Assembly (NCBI GenBank): GCA_963749035.1
Contig: CAVVKW010000002.1
Location: 806,001-870,000 of the forward strand
Direction: 5' to 3'
Source of the DNA: CAVVKW01 sp963749035
GTDB lineage: Bacteria; Verrucomicrobiota; Verrucomicrobiia; Chthoniobacterales; JAATET01
DNA length: 64,000 bases
How positions within the stretch are numbered: position 1 is the stretch's first letter; every line of letters begins with the position of its first letter. The position numbers were made by a program, and so were the translations under genes. Of this stretch, positions 41,201 through 49,734 are shown piece by piece. A model generated the notes under the pieces. That model ran no database searches. It was given only the letters and a program-made list of their open reading frames with translations, and was not told where the DNA came from.

Positions 41201-42719
41201 TTTGGCCCAGCTCATCCACGACCTCAAGTGCGCGAACCCCGACGCCGAGATCAACGTAAAGCTCGTCTCGGTCGCCAACGTCGGCACCATCGCCGCCGGC
41301 GTCGCGAAAGCCCGGGCCGACGCCGTTCTCATCGCTGGCGACAGCGGTGGCACCGGGGCCGCCGTGAAGACCTCCATCAAATCCACCGGCGCCATGTGGG
41401 AACTCGGCCTGGCCGAAACCCAGCAGGTCCTTCTCGCCAACAACCTCCGCTCCCGCATCCGCGTCCGCACCGACGGAGGCCTTCGCACCGGCCGTGACGT
41501 CGCCGTGGCCGCACTCCTCGGCGCAGAAGAATACGGCTTCGGCACCGCCGCCCTCGTCGCCCTGGGCTGCGTGATGCTCCGCAAGTGTCACTGCAACACC
41601 TGCTCGGTCGGCATCGCCACGCAAGATCCCGAGCTGCGCAAGAAATTCGCTGGCGAGCCCGAGCACGTCATGGCCTACATGCGCTTCATCGCCGAAGAGG
41701 TCCGCGAACTCATGGCCGCGATGGGATTTCGCACGATGCGCGAGATGGTCGGTCGCGTCGACAAGCTCCGACCCAAGGACATCGCCCACCCGAAGGGTCT
41801 CAGCGTCAATCTCTCCCAACTCCTCTACCGGCAGCCGTCGGAGGACACCCCCTACCGTTCGCGCGGTCAGGATCACAAACTCGACGAAAAGATCGACCAT
41901 CGCCTCATCGAGCTCGCTCAACCCGCCCTCGACGACCGCACGCCGGTCGTTATCGACCTCCCGATCGTCAACCGCGACCGCACCTTCGGCACGATGCTCA
42001 GCGGACTCGTCGCCAAGAAATACGGTGCTGAGGGGCTGCCGGATAACACCATCACCGTCCGTCTCAAGGGTGTCGCCGGTCAAAGTCTCGGCGCATTCCT
42101 CGCGAGCGGAATCACCATTCACCTCGAAGGAGCCGCGAACGATTACGTTGGCAAGGGCCTCAGTGGCGGCCGGATCACCGTCCGCACCGCGCGGGACGCC
42201 GCCTTCTCCGCTTCCGATAACGTCATCGTCGGCAACGTCGCTCTCTACGGCGCCACCGGGGGCGAAGCCTACTTCAACGGCCAGGGCGGCGAGCGGTTCG
42301 CCGTCCGCAACAGCCGCGCCATGGCCGTCGTCGAAGGCGTCGGCGATCACGCCTGCGAATACATGACCGGTGGAGTCGTCGTCATTCTCGGGGCGACCGG
42401 GAAAAACTTCGGCGCCGGCATGAGCGGCGGCGAAGCCTACGTTTTCGACGAAGACGGGTCGTTTTCGAAGAAGGTAAACCGCGAAATGGTGGGCACGGCC
42501 GCGCTGGAAGACGAACGCGACCAGGATCTCGTCAAACGCCTGATCGAAAACCACGTCCGCTACACCCGCAGCTCGAAGGGTCGTCGCATTCTCGACAACT
42601 GGGACGCCAGCGTCGGAACGTTCGTCCGTGTCCTCCCCGAAGCCTACGCCGCTGTCGTAGCCCGCAACCTCGCCGACGGCAAAGACGTTCGGATGGTCGC
42701 ACCGCCGGTAGCGGCCTAA
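38214..42719 (+). CDS. gltB: Glutamate synthase large (alpha) subunit
   Basis: The 1,501-residue enzyme converts glutamine plus 2-oxoglutarate to two glutamates. Its order is standard. The class II glutaminase domain has nucleophile C24 exposed after removal of a propeptide (ACGVGVLVQLDG). A central domain follows, then the FMN-binding synthase domain (GSMSFGSLSRETHEALA, GGKSGSGEGGEQ), the 3Fe-4S cysteines in CVMLRKCHCNTCSVG, and the C-terminal beta-helix (GLSGGRITVR). The start follows CTGGAG by 8 bases. Operon with gltD (38-base gap). Confidence 0.97.
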   Translation: MSMRAVSQSDRPGLCDPFADRAACGVGVLVQLDGTASHALIEDALDVLVNIDHRGARGAEEMTGDGAGVMIQIPHEFFAGEVDGLGNAGTYGVGMAYLPKDYWTADATKRVIEKVITKRGFRLIAWRAVPTDSTGLGRAAIDAEPRMKQFFVTPTESGVAPNVLDTRLYLLRRAIETAVVAAGLVGEGRGIFYICSLDRRTIVYKGLLTCEQVRTYFPDLSDPRMKTAIVLLHSRFSTNTLGAWQLAHPFRAAVHNGEINTLRGNLNRMRTREAALACEKFGDDIDLLKPVVGVGQSDTAAFDNVLELLMQAGRSLPHALRLLIPEAWSKDASMSERRRTFYDYLSTISEPWDGPALVAATDGTVVAAALDRNGLRPCRYVVTTSGRLIMASELGVLETPQEEVVLSGRLKPGQLFVADTSKGRVLDEEEVFAELAKPEYGEWLEAGRVRLSADPDFVSAPPTLQEVEALQAAFGYTVETLRVLVQPMAELGKDPIGAMGNDAPPAFLSARQKPLSSYFSQLFAQVSNPPLDFMREDLVTSLESHIGRQRNLLTETADHCRQLWLKTPFLMDDELNAIRSLDVNGIRSTEIDLCYDPAISLREAIERLRTEAAKLIRDGFEILILSDRGVSADRIAIPALLAVGALQHYLIEEGLRTRTALVVDTGEAATVHSCCTLIGFGADAIHPWLAHMSLAEMSEDGHIEGELSTLVGKYHKALEGGILKVMSKMGISTLESYKGAQVFQAIGLDFDFVEEFFHRTPAQLPAAGLPLFERELRERHEAAFGRRIAGNLALDQGGDYYWRRDGELHQWSPFAVARLQAAVRSGDSVAYSEFAQAVNAQDERLQTIRGMLEFDTSEPIPIDDVESVESIITHFATGSMSFGSLSRETHEALAVAMNRVGGKSGSGEGGEQVDRFGTERENSMKQIASGRFGVTTHYLVNARQLEIKMAQGAKPGEGGELPGAKVNDVIAEVRFTTPGVGLISPPPHHDIYSIEDLAQLIHDLKCANPDAEINVKLVSVANVGTIAAGVAKARADAVLIAGDSGGTGAAVKTSIKSTGAMWELGLAETQQVLLANNLRSRIRVRTDGGLRTGRDVAVAALLGAEEYGFGTAALVALGCVMLRKCHCNTCSVGIATQDPELRKKFAGEPEHVMAYMRFIAEEVRELMAAMGFRTMREMVGRVDKLRPKDIAHPKGLSVNLSQLLYRQPSEDTPYRSRGQDHKLDEKIDHRLIELAQPALDDRTPVVIDLPIVNRDRTFGTMLSGLVAKKYGAEGLPDNTITVRLKGVAGQSLGAFLASGITIHLEGAANDYVGKGLSGGRITVRTARDAAFSASDNVIVGNVALYGATGGEAYFNGQGGERFAVRNSRAMAVVEGVGDHACEYMTGGVVVILGATGKNFGAGMSGGEAYVFDEDGSFSKKVNREMVGTAALEDERDQDLVKRLIENHVRYTRSSKGRRILDNWDASVGTFVRVLPEAYAAVVARNLADGKDVRMVAPPVAA

Positions 42720-42757
42720 GGCTTAAACCCTTAAACTATCAACCAACGACTCAACCC

Positions 42758-44236
42758 ATGGCCGACGACCACCCCGGAGGATTTCTCGCCGCACCTCGCG
42801 CTCCCATTGGAAAACGCGACGCCGCCGCTCGAATCCATGATTACGACGAGGTCTGGAAGCCGAAGTGGGAGAACGAACACCTCCGTGAGCAGGGCAAACG
42901 CTGCATGGACTGCGGCATTCCGACCTGCATGGGCGGCTGCCCGATCGGCAACATCATACCCGACTGGAACGACCTCGTCTCCCGCGGCGAATGGCGGGCC
43001 GCCCTTGCCCGGCTGCACGCGACGAACAATTTTCCAGAGTTCACCGGCTACACCTGCCCGGCTCCGTGCGAGAACGCCTGCACGCTCGCGATCAATACCG
43101 GCGCCGTCACCATCAAATCCATCGAGCGCGCCATCGTCGACCGCGGTTGGGAGGAAGGCTGGATCGTTCCCGAAAAACCCCATTTCTCGACCGGTAAATC
43201 CATCGCCATCGTCGGCAGCGGGCCCGCCGGCCTTTCCGCCGCGCAGCAGCTCAATCGCGCCGGGCACGCCGTCACCGTTTACGAGCGGGCCGACGCCATC
43301 GGCGGATTGATGGTTTACGGCATTCCCGACTTCAAGTTTGCCAAGAAGCAGGTCACCCGTCGCGTGGACCAGATGACCGCCGAGGGTGTCACGTTCGAGA
43401 CCGGTCAGACACTCGGTCGAAACCTCGTCCTCGCCGACCTTCAGAAAGACCACGACGCCGTCTGCCTCGCGATCGGCGCCCAAAAGCCGCGCGACGTCCA
43501 GATCCCCGGCCGCGAACTCGGCGGCGTCGTCTTCGCAATGGACTTCCTCACTCAGGAAAATCGCCACCAAGCCGGTCGAGATGTCACCGACCCGATCACC
43601 GCGAAAGGAAAATCCGTTGTCGTCCTCGGCGGCGGCGACACCGGCGCCGACTGCGTGGCCACCGCGCTCCGCCAGGGCGCGACCGAGGTCATTCAGGTCA
43701 GCATCAACGTCCAGAAGCCCCTCGAGCGTGAGCCCAAGAATCCCTGGCCCGAACAACCCGTCACCTATTCGATGACCTACGCCATCGAGGAAGGCGGCGT
43801 CGAAGAGTTCAGTGCCGACGCGGCCGCCTTCGTCGACACCGACGGCGACGGCGTCGTCAACGAGATCAGCATGGACCGCGTCGAGTGGACCTACGACGAC
43901 TACGGTCGCCGCGTGGACAAAAAAATCATCGAGAAAGATTTCCGAGTGAAAGCTGACCTCGTCCTCCTGGCGATCGGCTTCTCCGGATCCGAGACCGGAG
44001 CACTCGAAGGCTCCGGCATCGAACTCACCAAGCAGAACACCATCGCGATCGATCAGCGGATGATGACCAACGTCGAAGGCGTTTTTGCCGCCGGCGACGC
44101 CAACCGCGGCCAATCCATCGTGGTCTGGGCCATCGGCGAAGGCCGCGACGCCGCCCGCAAGATCGACGAATGGCTCATGGGCCGCTCCCTCCTTCCCCCC
44201 AGCCTCCGCACCGTTAATCCTCCGAACTGGAAGTAG
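42758..44236 (+). CDS. gltD: Glutamate synthase small (beta) subunit
   Basis: The 492-residue FAD/NADPH oxidoreductase feeds electrons to GltB. The N-terminal 4Fe-4S region has cysteine clusters CMDCGIPTCMGGCPIGN and CPAPCENACTL. The FAD loop is VGSGPAGLSAA and the NADPH loop LGGGDTGADCV. Its ATG is preceded not by a Shine-Dalgarno sequence but by a C/A-rich leader with CTCAACC at 42750-42756. Confidence 0.96.
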   Translation: MADDHPGGFLAAPRAPIGKRDAAARIHDYDEVWKPKWENEHLREQGKRCMDCGIPTCMGGCPIGNIIPDWNDLVSRGEWRAALARLHATNNFPEFTGYTCPAPCENACTLAINTGAVTIKSIERAIVDRGWEEGWIVPEKPHFSTGKSIAIVGSGPAGLSAAQQLNRAGHAVTVYERADAIGGLMVYGIPDFKFAKKQVTRRVDQMTAEGVTFETGQTLGRNLVLADLQKDHDAVCLAIGAQKPRDVQIPGRELGGVVFAMDFLTQENRHQAGRDVTDPITAKGKSVVVLGGGDTGADCVATALRQGATEVIQVSINVQKPLEREPKNPWPEQPVTYSMTYAIEEGGVEEFSADAAAFVDTDGDGVVNEISMDRVEWTYDDYGRRVDKKIIEKDFRVKADLVLLAIGFSGSETGALEGSGIELTKQNTIAIDQRMMTNVEGVFAAGDANRGQSIVVWAIGEGRDAARKIDEWLMGRSLLPPSLRTVNPPNWK

Positions 44237-44552
44237 ATTCGTGGTTTGCAGAATGACTGCATTGCTGCAAGACAGCCATTCAAGCGACGGTCACGGTTTC
44301 CGGACGCGGGCTCATCACGTTGCTCGCTGACCCGTTGAGTTACGAAAGGCGGCCGGGATTCCACCACGGGGCAGTCTCCTCGCGGAAATGACGCCCGGTG
44401 CTGTCTGCCGCGATCCAACATCGCTGCCAGATTTTGCTGACGTGGGACAAGACGCATTTTGGCTCGCTCTACGGGAGCGTAATCAGCGGCGTGGAGATTT
44501 CCTCACCGGCGGGCCTCGCGGAGGAACTCAGATCGTCCTGAGTTCGGATGGG
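44237..44552 (+). other. Intergenic region between gltD and tRNA-Thr
   Basis: About 316 bases without a convincing gene. Near the gltD end TGCAG-N5-CTGCA is a weak hairpin. Toward the tRNA are CCTCGCGGAGG and the perfect inverted repeat described separately. No promoter is clear. Nothing else recognised. Confidence 0.5.
44524..44545 (-). repeat. Perfect inverted repeat behind tRNA-Thr
   Basis: GAACTCAG (44524-44531) and CTGAGTTC (44538-44545) form an 8-bp stem with a 6-nt loop, seven bases past the 3' end of the tRNA-Thr gene in its direction of transcription. No T-run follows on the minus strand, so it may be a processing or pause hairpin rather than an intrinsic terminator. Confidence 0.6.
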
Positions 44553-44624
44553 AGCCAGCAGTCGGGATCGAACCGACGACCAGCTGATTACAAATCAGCT
44601 GCTCTACCACTGAGCTATGCTGGC
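44553..44624 (-). tRNA. tRNA-Thr (anticodon UGU)
   Basis: The reverse strand gives a perfect 72-nt cloverleaf: acceptor GCCAGCA/TGCTGGC, D arm GCTC...GAGC, anticodon stem GCTGA/TCAGC with loop TTTGTAA (anticodon TGT), variable loop TGGTC, T arm GTCGG-TTCGATC-CCGAC, discriminator T. CCA is not encoded. Confidence 0.95.
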
Positions 44625-44674
44625 TGAAAAGTCGGAGAGTTCCTACAACCTTGCTCAGGGCATTGTCGAGTCTT

Positions 44675-46675
44675 CTAGCCACCCAACAACTCTTTCATGC
44701 GGGCGAAGCTGTTTTCAAATTGTTCGTCGTTCAGCGGCTCGTTGACGATGTCTTCGAAATTCCTTCGCTCGACGCCTTCGCCTTCGATCTCTTCCAGAAA
44801 TCGACTGGGCTCGCAAAACGCGGCGGAACCCCATTTCATTCGGTTTCGGCAGTGCGTGATCGTCAGGGACTTCATCGCCCGCGTCACTCCGACGTAGAAA
44901 AGCCGCCGCTCTTCGTCGACGGTGTCCTCCGATTTCGATCGCTCGTGCGGAAGCAGCCCCTCTTCGGCTCCAATCAACGTGACGTGAGGAAATTCCAGAC
45001 CCTTGGCCGCGTGCAGCGTGATCAGCGTGACGCCGCGAGTGTCGTCCTCCTTTTCCTGCCGATCGCGGTCGAGCGAAACTTCGTCGAGGAAGCCGCGCAG
45101 CCCCTCCCTGGACCGCTTCTGAAATTCCTGCAAACTGATCAGAAACTCCCGCACGTTCGATTCGCGCTTGTCCGCCTCGGTCGGCGTTTTACAAGACCGT
45201 CGTAGGTCGTCGAAGTAGCCGGATTCGTCCAAAAGCTTCTGAATAATGGCCGCCGCGTCTTCACCGGGCGTCTCAAGTTCGATCCGGGCGACCTGGATCG
45301 TCTCGGCAAACTCGCGAACTTTGTTCCGAGCCCGCGTCGAGACGTATTCACAGAAGTCGGGACTCGTCATCTCCTCGAAAAGGCTGCGGTTGTTTCCCAT
45401 GCTGCGCTCGAGCGCGAGATCGACCGTCGTCGCACCAATGCCGCGCGGCGGAGTGTTGATGATCCGCAGCAGCGAAGTGTCGTCGCCGGGATTAAGGAGA
45501 ACGGTCATTGTCGCCATCACGTCCTTCACCTCCCTCCGGTCGTAGAAGCTCTTCCCGCCGACGACCCGATAGGGAACTCGCAGCCGCCGCAGATTTTCTT
45601 CGAACAAGCGCGACTGCGCGTTCATCCGGTAGAGAATTGCGAAGCTCTCCCAGGGCGTCCCCTCGCTGTGCTGGCGCGCGGCGATTTCGTTTACAATAAA
45701 CTCAGCCTCCTCGCGGTCGTCGGGGACGGCCACGATCTGGACGGCCTCCCCGCCCGTGACCGGACTCCAAAGATTCTTGCCGCGGCGGCGCGTGTTGTTG
45801 GCGATGACGCGGTTGGCGGATTGCAGAATCTCGTTCGTGCTCCGGTAGTTCTGCTCGAGTTTGACGACGCGGGGATCCGGGAAGTGCTTCTCGAACTCCA
45901 GGATGTTCGTCACTTCCGCCCCGCGCCATCCGTAAATGCTCTGGTCGTCGTCACCGACCACGCAAACGTCCGGCGGATCTCCCGAGGCAAGCAGCGAAAC
46001 GAGGTCGAGCTGAAGCTTGTTCGTGTCTTGAAACTCGTCGACGAGGAGATGCCGGTAAAGTCCCCGCCAACGCTCGCGAACTTCGGGAAAATCAGCGAGC
46101 AACCGCACGGCGTTGACGAGGAGATCGTCGAAATCCATCGCGTTCTGCGCGCGCATCTCGTTTTCGTAACGCCGGTAAACCGCTCCCAAGACCGTTTCGT
46201 CGTCCTTCGGTGCCGCCCAACCATTGTTCTTCGCTTTGCTGATCGCCGCTCGCGCCACGCTCGGTTCGAGCGACTCGCCTTCGCTGGTGACGCGATTGAT
46301 GATCTTCTTCACGAGGCTCTGCTGGTCGCCGTCGTCGAAGATCGAAAAATTCTTTTTGTATCCGAGATTCTCGGAATCGGTTCGGAGAATTCGCATGCAA
46401 AGCGAATGAAAGGTCGAGATGGAGATCTCCGCCGCCGCGTCGGGGTCCACCATGCCCATGGCACGCTCGCGCATCTCGCGAGCCGCCTTGTTCGTGAACG
46501 TCACGGCCAGAATGCCGGACGGCCGAGCGCCCTGCGCGACCAACCACGCGATCCGCGCCGTGATCACGCGCGTTTTTCCCGTCCCGGCACCCGCGAGAAT
46601 CAGAAGCGGTCCACCGGTGTGAGTCACCGCCTCCCGCTGCTCGGGATTGAGATCCCAAAGGCGAAATCCGCTCAT
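44675..46675 (-). CDS. UvrD/PcrA-type superfamily 1 DNA helicase
   Basis: A 666-residue 3'-5' helicase. Motif I AGAGTGKT (28-35) follows the Q-motif LNPEQREAV; motif II is LLVDEFQDTN, motif III GDDDQSIYGWRGA, motif IV VVKLEQNYRSTNEIL, and motif VI FYVGVTRAMKSLTI near the C-terminus. Length and motif set fit Rep/PcrA more than full-length UvrD. Roles are in replication restart or excision repair. The ATG at 46675 overlaps the purN stop by four bases; the longer frame is a shadow of purN. Confidence 0.93.
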   Translation of the reverse strand: MSGFRLWDLNPEQREAVTHTGGPLLILAGAGTGKTRVITARIAWLVAQGARPSGILAVTFTNKAAREMRERAMGMVDPDAAAEISISTFHSLCMRILRTDSENLGYKKNFSIFDDGDQQSLVKKIINRVTSEGESLEPSVARAAISKAKNNGWAAPKDDETVLGAVYRRYENEMRAQNAMDFDDLLVNAVRLLADFPEVRERWRGLYRHLLVDEFQDTNKLQLDLVSLLASGDPPDVCVVGDDDQSIYGWRGAEVTNILEFEKHFPDPRVVKLEQNYRSTNEILQSANRVIANNTRRRGKNLWSPVTGGEAVQIVAVPDDREEAEFIVNEIAARQHSEGTPWESFAILYRMNAQSRLFEENLRRLRVPYRVVGGKSFYDRREVKDVMATMTVLLNPGDDTSLLRIINTPPRGIGATTVDLALERSMGNNRSLFEEMTSPDFCEYVSTRARNKVREFAETIQVARIELETPGEDAAAIIQKLLDESGYFDDLRRSCKTPTEADKRESNVREFLISLQEFQKRSREGLRGFLDEVSLDRDRQEKEDDTRGVTLITLHAAKGLEFPHVTLIGAEEGLLPHERSKSEDTVDEERRLFYVGVTRAMKSLTITHCRNRMKWGSAAFCEPSRFLEEIEGEGVERRNFEDIVNEPLNDEQFENSFARMKELLGG

Positions 46676-47265
46676 TGCCCGCCCTCCCCGTCCGCAGCTT
46701 CCGCCAGCTTTTGGAGCACCGCTGGATAAAGCTGGTGCTCGGCGACCTGGATTCGCACGTGTAACGTTTCTGCGGTGTCTTCGGGAAGAACCGGCACTTC
46801 GGCCTGCGCCAGGATTTCGCCCGTATCGACCCCGGCATCGACGTAATGAACGGTGCAACCCGCGACGGACTCCCCGGCGGTCAACGCCTGCTGCCAGCCG
46901 GCCAACCCGCGATACTTCGGAAGGAGCGAGGGGTGGACATTGATGATTCGTCGGGGGAACGCGTCGAGCAACGGAGCCTTGATCACGCGCAAATATCCCG
47001 CCAACACGACGAGGTCGACACCCGCCAGCCGCTCGGCCAGATCGACTTCGACTTCAGTCGATAGGCGCGTGCGATAGCGAGGCTCCTCGATCGTGAAGGT
47101 CGGGAGACCAGCCTCCTCTGCGAGCCGCAGGATACCGGCATCGGCCTTGTCCGATCCGACCGTGACGATCTCGGCCGCGAGGTCGCCCGCCGAAATGGCG
47201 CGCAGGATTGAGGCAAAGTTCGAGCCCTTCCCCGACCCCAGCACCCCTAGACGTAAACGTTTCAT
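46672..47265 (-). CDS. purN: Phosphoribosylglycinamide formyltransferase
   Basis: The 197-residue enzyme adds the formyl group from 10-formyl-tetrahydrofolate to GAR in purine synthesis. Conserved features are the phosphate loop VLGSGKGSNFASIL (8-21), the catalytic NVHPSLLPKYRGL with Asn and His, and the HYVDAGVDTGEIL aspartate. It overlaps the helicase gene by four bases (ATGA), an unusual partnership suggesting co-translation. It follows the ABC-F gene by 20 bases. Confidence 0.95.
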   Translation of the reverse strand: MKRLRLGVLGSGKGSNFASILRAISAGDLAAEIVTVGSDKADAGILRLAEEAGLPTFTIEEPRYRTRLSTEVEVDLAERLAGVDLVVLAGYLRVIKAPLLDAFPRRIINVHPSLLPKYRGLAGWQQALTAGESVAGCTVHYVDAGVDTGEILAQAEVPVLPEDTAETLHVRIQVAEHQLYPAVLQKLAEAADGEGGQ

Positions 47266-47285
47266 GCCAGTCTCGTGACCCCGGC

Positions 47286-49220
47286 CTAAGCCGCAGCCGC
47301 TTCCTTCTCGCGGTCAAATTCCGCCAGCCGCTCCGCAGCCGCTTCCCAATCGGCGGACACGCGACCGAGGGAATCGGCGACGCCCAGCATTTCGCGGTTC
47401 AGAGTCACGGCCAACGAAGGATCGTCGTAGGTGGCTGGATCCTCGAGTTTCGCAGCCAGTTTCTTCTCTTCACCCTCTAATCGCTCGACTTCGGCTTCCA
47501 GGTCGCCCACTCGCTTCTCCAGAGCCTTCCGCTCACGCGACTTGGCCTGACGCGCCTCCGCCTCCGCCCGCTTTTGCGCCTTGGTCTTGAAGATTCGCTC
47601 GCGTTTCGGCGCCGCGTCTGCGGACTCGGTCGGTTGGGCGTTCGTGAGTTTCGGATCGGAAGAGACCAGTGCTTCCCGCTCAGACGTCGCCGCCGTTTTA
47701 TCGAGAAAATACTGGTAGTCGCCCGCGTAGCGCGTCACCTGCCCAGCCTGCACGTGAAGGACCTGTTGGGCGATCGAACGGATAAAATACACGTCGTGAC
47801 TGATGAACACGAGCGTCCCTTCGAACTGCTTGAGCGCCCCGATCAGCGCATCGATGCTCGGGATGTCGAGGTGGGTCGTCGGCTCATCCATGAGCAAAAG
47901 ATTCGGAGGATCGAGCAGCAGCTTCACGAGCGCCAACCGACTCTTTTCCCCACCACTCAGCACCCCCACTGGCTTGAACACCGACTCGCCGCTGAAAAGA
48001 AACGCGCCCAGCACGGTGCGGGTAAACTCCTCGGAGCCACCGGTCGCTCCGGCACGAGCTTCCTCCAGCACCGTCCGACCTTCGTCCAACATGTCGACGC
48101 GGTATTGAGCGTAGTAGCCGACCTTCACGTTGTGTCCGACGACGCGCTCACCTCCCTGAATCGGAATCACGTCGGCAAGGATTTTGAGAAGAGTCGACTT
48201 GCCCGCGCCGTTGGGTCCGACGAGCACAATGCGGTCGTCTCGTTCCACCTCGAAGTCGAGCCCATCGTAAACTCGATGCTCGCCGTAGGCTTGGTCGACG
48301 GCCTTCAACGTCATCATTCGCTGGCCGGCCCGCCCGGGCTGCGGAAATTTGAAGTGGATTCCCGCCGAAAGTTCCTCCGGCGGCGGAATGCGCTCCATTC
48401 GATCCAACTGCTTCATGCGCGCCTGCGCCTGGGCCGCCTTACTGGCCTTCGCCCGGAAGCGGTCGATGAACGACTGGATGTGCGCGATTTCCTTCTGCTG
48501 GTTTTCGTAAGCCGCCCGCTGCTGCTCGATCGAAGCGGCGCGTTGTTCGAGGAATTTATCGTAATTTCCAACGTAGCGGTAGAGGCGGGAATTCCGGATC
48601 TCGATGACCGTATTCACCAGCACGTTCAGAAATTCGCGATCGTGGGAAATCACGATGAACGCGCCATTATACGTGCGAAGATAATTTTGAAACCACGTCA
48701 ACGCCTCGAGATCGAGGTGGTTCGTCGGTTCGTCGAGCATGAGCAGATCGGGCTCGATGACCAACAGCCGCGCCAGGTGCGCGCGCATCACCCAGCCTCC
48801 ACTGAGGGTCCGTGCCGGTTTCTCGTGATCACTTTCCCGGAATCCGAGCCCCGAGAGGATTCGTTTCGCCTTGGGCTCGCGGGCAAGAGCTTCGACCTCG
48901 GCTCCGTAGTCGGCCTCGAAGTCATCGACCTCGTCCGGACCGACTTCCGCCGGGCTGCGACCGGTGGCAAGTTCGAGCACGGTTTCATCGCCGATCGGCG
49001 CGCTCTCCTGCGGGAGAAAGCCAAGCTGCACGCCGCGCTGAAAACTAACCACCCCTTCGTCCGGCTCGTCTTCGCTGAGGATCAGCGAGAAGAGCGTCGT
49101 CTTCCCGGCACCGTTCGCGCCGACGAGCCCTACACGATCGTTGCGATTCACCTGCACCGAGGCATTTTCGAATAGAACTCGTCCCGAGAAGGCCTTCGAG
49201 ACGCCGGAAATGGAAAGCAT
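47286..49220 (-). CDS. ABC-F family ATPase (ribosome-associated)
   Basis: A 644-residue protein with two ABC domains and no membrane part: Walker A GANGAGKTT (about 35-43) and GPNGAGKST (about 344-352), signatures LSGGW and LSGGEKS, Walker B LLMLDEPTNHLDL and LLLMDEPTTHLDI. The linker of about 80 residues (EQQRAAYENQQKEIAHIQSF) is the ABC-F P-site tRNA interaction motif. The coiled-coil C-terminus (about 560-640) resembles Uup/YheS. It most likely acts on the ribosome exit site in translation. Confidence 0.93.
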   Translation of the reverse strand: MLSISGVSKAFSGRVLFENASVQVNRNDRVGLVGANGAGKTTLFSLILSEDEPDEGVVSFQRGVQLGFLPQESAPIGDETVLELATGRSPAEVGPDEVDDFEADYGAEVEALAREPKAKRILSGLGFRESDHEKPARTLSGGWVMRAHLARLLVIEPDLLMLDEPTNHLDLEALTWFQNYLRTYNGAFIVISHDREFLNVLVNTVIEIRNSRLYRYVGNYDKFLEQRAASIEQQRAAYENQQKEIAHIQSFIDRFRAKASKAAQAQARMKQLDRMERIPPPEELSAGIHFKFPQPGRAGQRMMTLKAVDQAYGEHRVYDGLDFEVERDDRIVLVGPNGAGKSTLLKILADVIPIQGGERVVGHNVKVGYYAQYRVDMLDEGRTVLEEARAGATGGSEEFTRTVLGAFLFSGESVFKPVGVLSGGEKSRLALVKLLLDPPNLLLMDEPTTHLDIPSIDALIGALKQFEGTLVFISHDVYFIRSIAQQVLHVQAGQVTRYAGDYQYFLDKTAATSEREALVSSDPKLTNAQPTESADAAPKRERIFKTKAQKRAEAEARQAKSRERKALEKRVGDLEAEVERLEGEEKKLAAKLEDPATYDDPSLAVTLNREMLGVADSLGRVSADWEAAAERLAEFDREKEAAAA

Positions 49221-49311
49221 CCCCTCCTATCGCAAAATTGCGGCAGTGGGTGCAAGGGGTGTCGTCAAAACCCGGCGCTCACCGACGAAAGTCTTTCGCC
49301 CGTCAGGATGC

Positions 49312-49728
49312 TCAGGTGTCTTCGAACGACTTGACGGCGGTCACGACGTTCCGCTCACCAGCTCGCTCGTAACGCAGGTCGGTCATCAGATTCTTCAGCA
49401 AATGGATCCCCAGCCCGCCGATCTCGCGGTCTTCGGCGGACGATTCGAGATCCGGCGCCGCCGCGCTCAGCGGGTCGAACTCGTGACCGTCGTCACTCAC
49501 GATGACGGTGACCGTGGCATCATCCTTCGCGACGACGACGTCGATCACGTGTTCTTCGTCGTCCTCGTAGCCGTATTTGATGGTGTTCGTGACGAGTTCC
49601 TCGATCGTTAGTTCGACGGCGAAGATCGCACTCTTCGGCGTGTTGTGCTCTTCGAGAAAATTCGTGCTCTGGCGACTCAGGCGGACCAAGTCGTCGAAGG
49701 TGTTCTTCTGGAAGAGCCGGATTTCCAT
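49312..49728 (-). CDS. RsbW-like serine kinase/anti-sigma factor
   Basis: A 138-residue GHKL ATPase of the HATPase_c_2 class. The N-box is VELTIEELVTNTIKYGYED, the G1 region VSDDGHEFDP, and the G2 region GGLGIHLLKNLM. RsbW/SpoIIAB proteins bind a sigma factor or phosphorylate an STAS antagonist. Neither partner is encoded in this operon. It sits six bases behind the SpoIIE-type phosphatase gene and ends the signalling operon, so it should be the output end of a partner switch. An ATG at 49728 is preferred over the GTG one codon before. Confidence 0.88.
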   Translation of the reverse strand: MEIRLFQKNTFDDLVRLSRQSTNFLEEHNTPKSAIFAVELTIEELVTNTIKYGYEDDEEHVIDVVVAKDDATVTVIVSDDGHEFDPLSAAAPDLESSAEDREIGGLGIHLLKNLMTDLRYERAGERNVVTAVKSFEDT

Positions 49729-49734
49729 CACGCG

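Noticed and set aside
40863..42554. A 563-residue minus-strand open frame opposite gltB
   Set aside because: Shadow of the FMN and C-terminal domains of glutamate synthase; no independent features.
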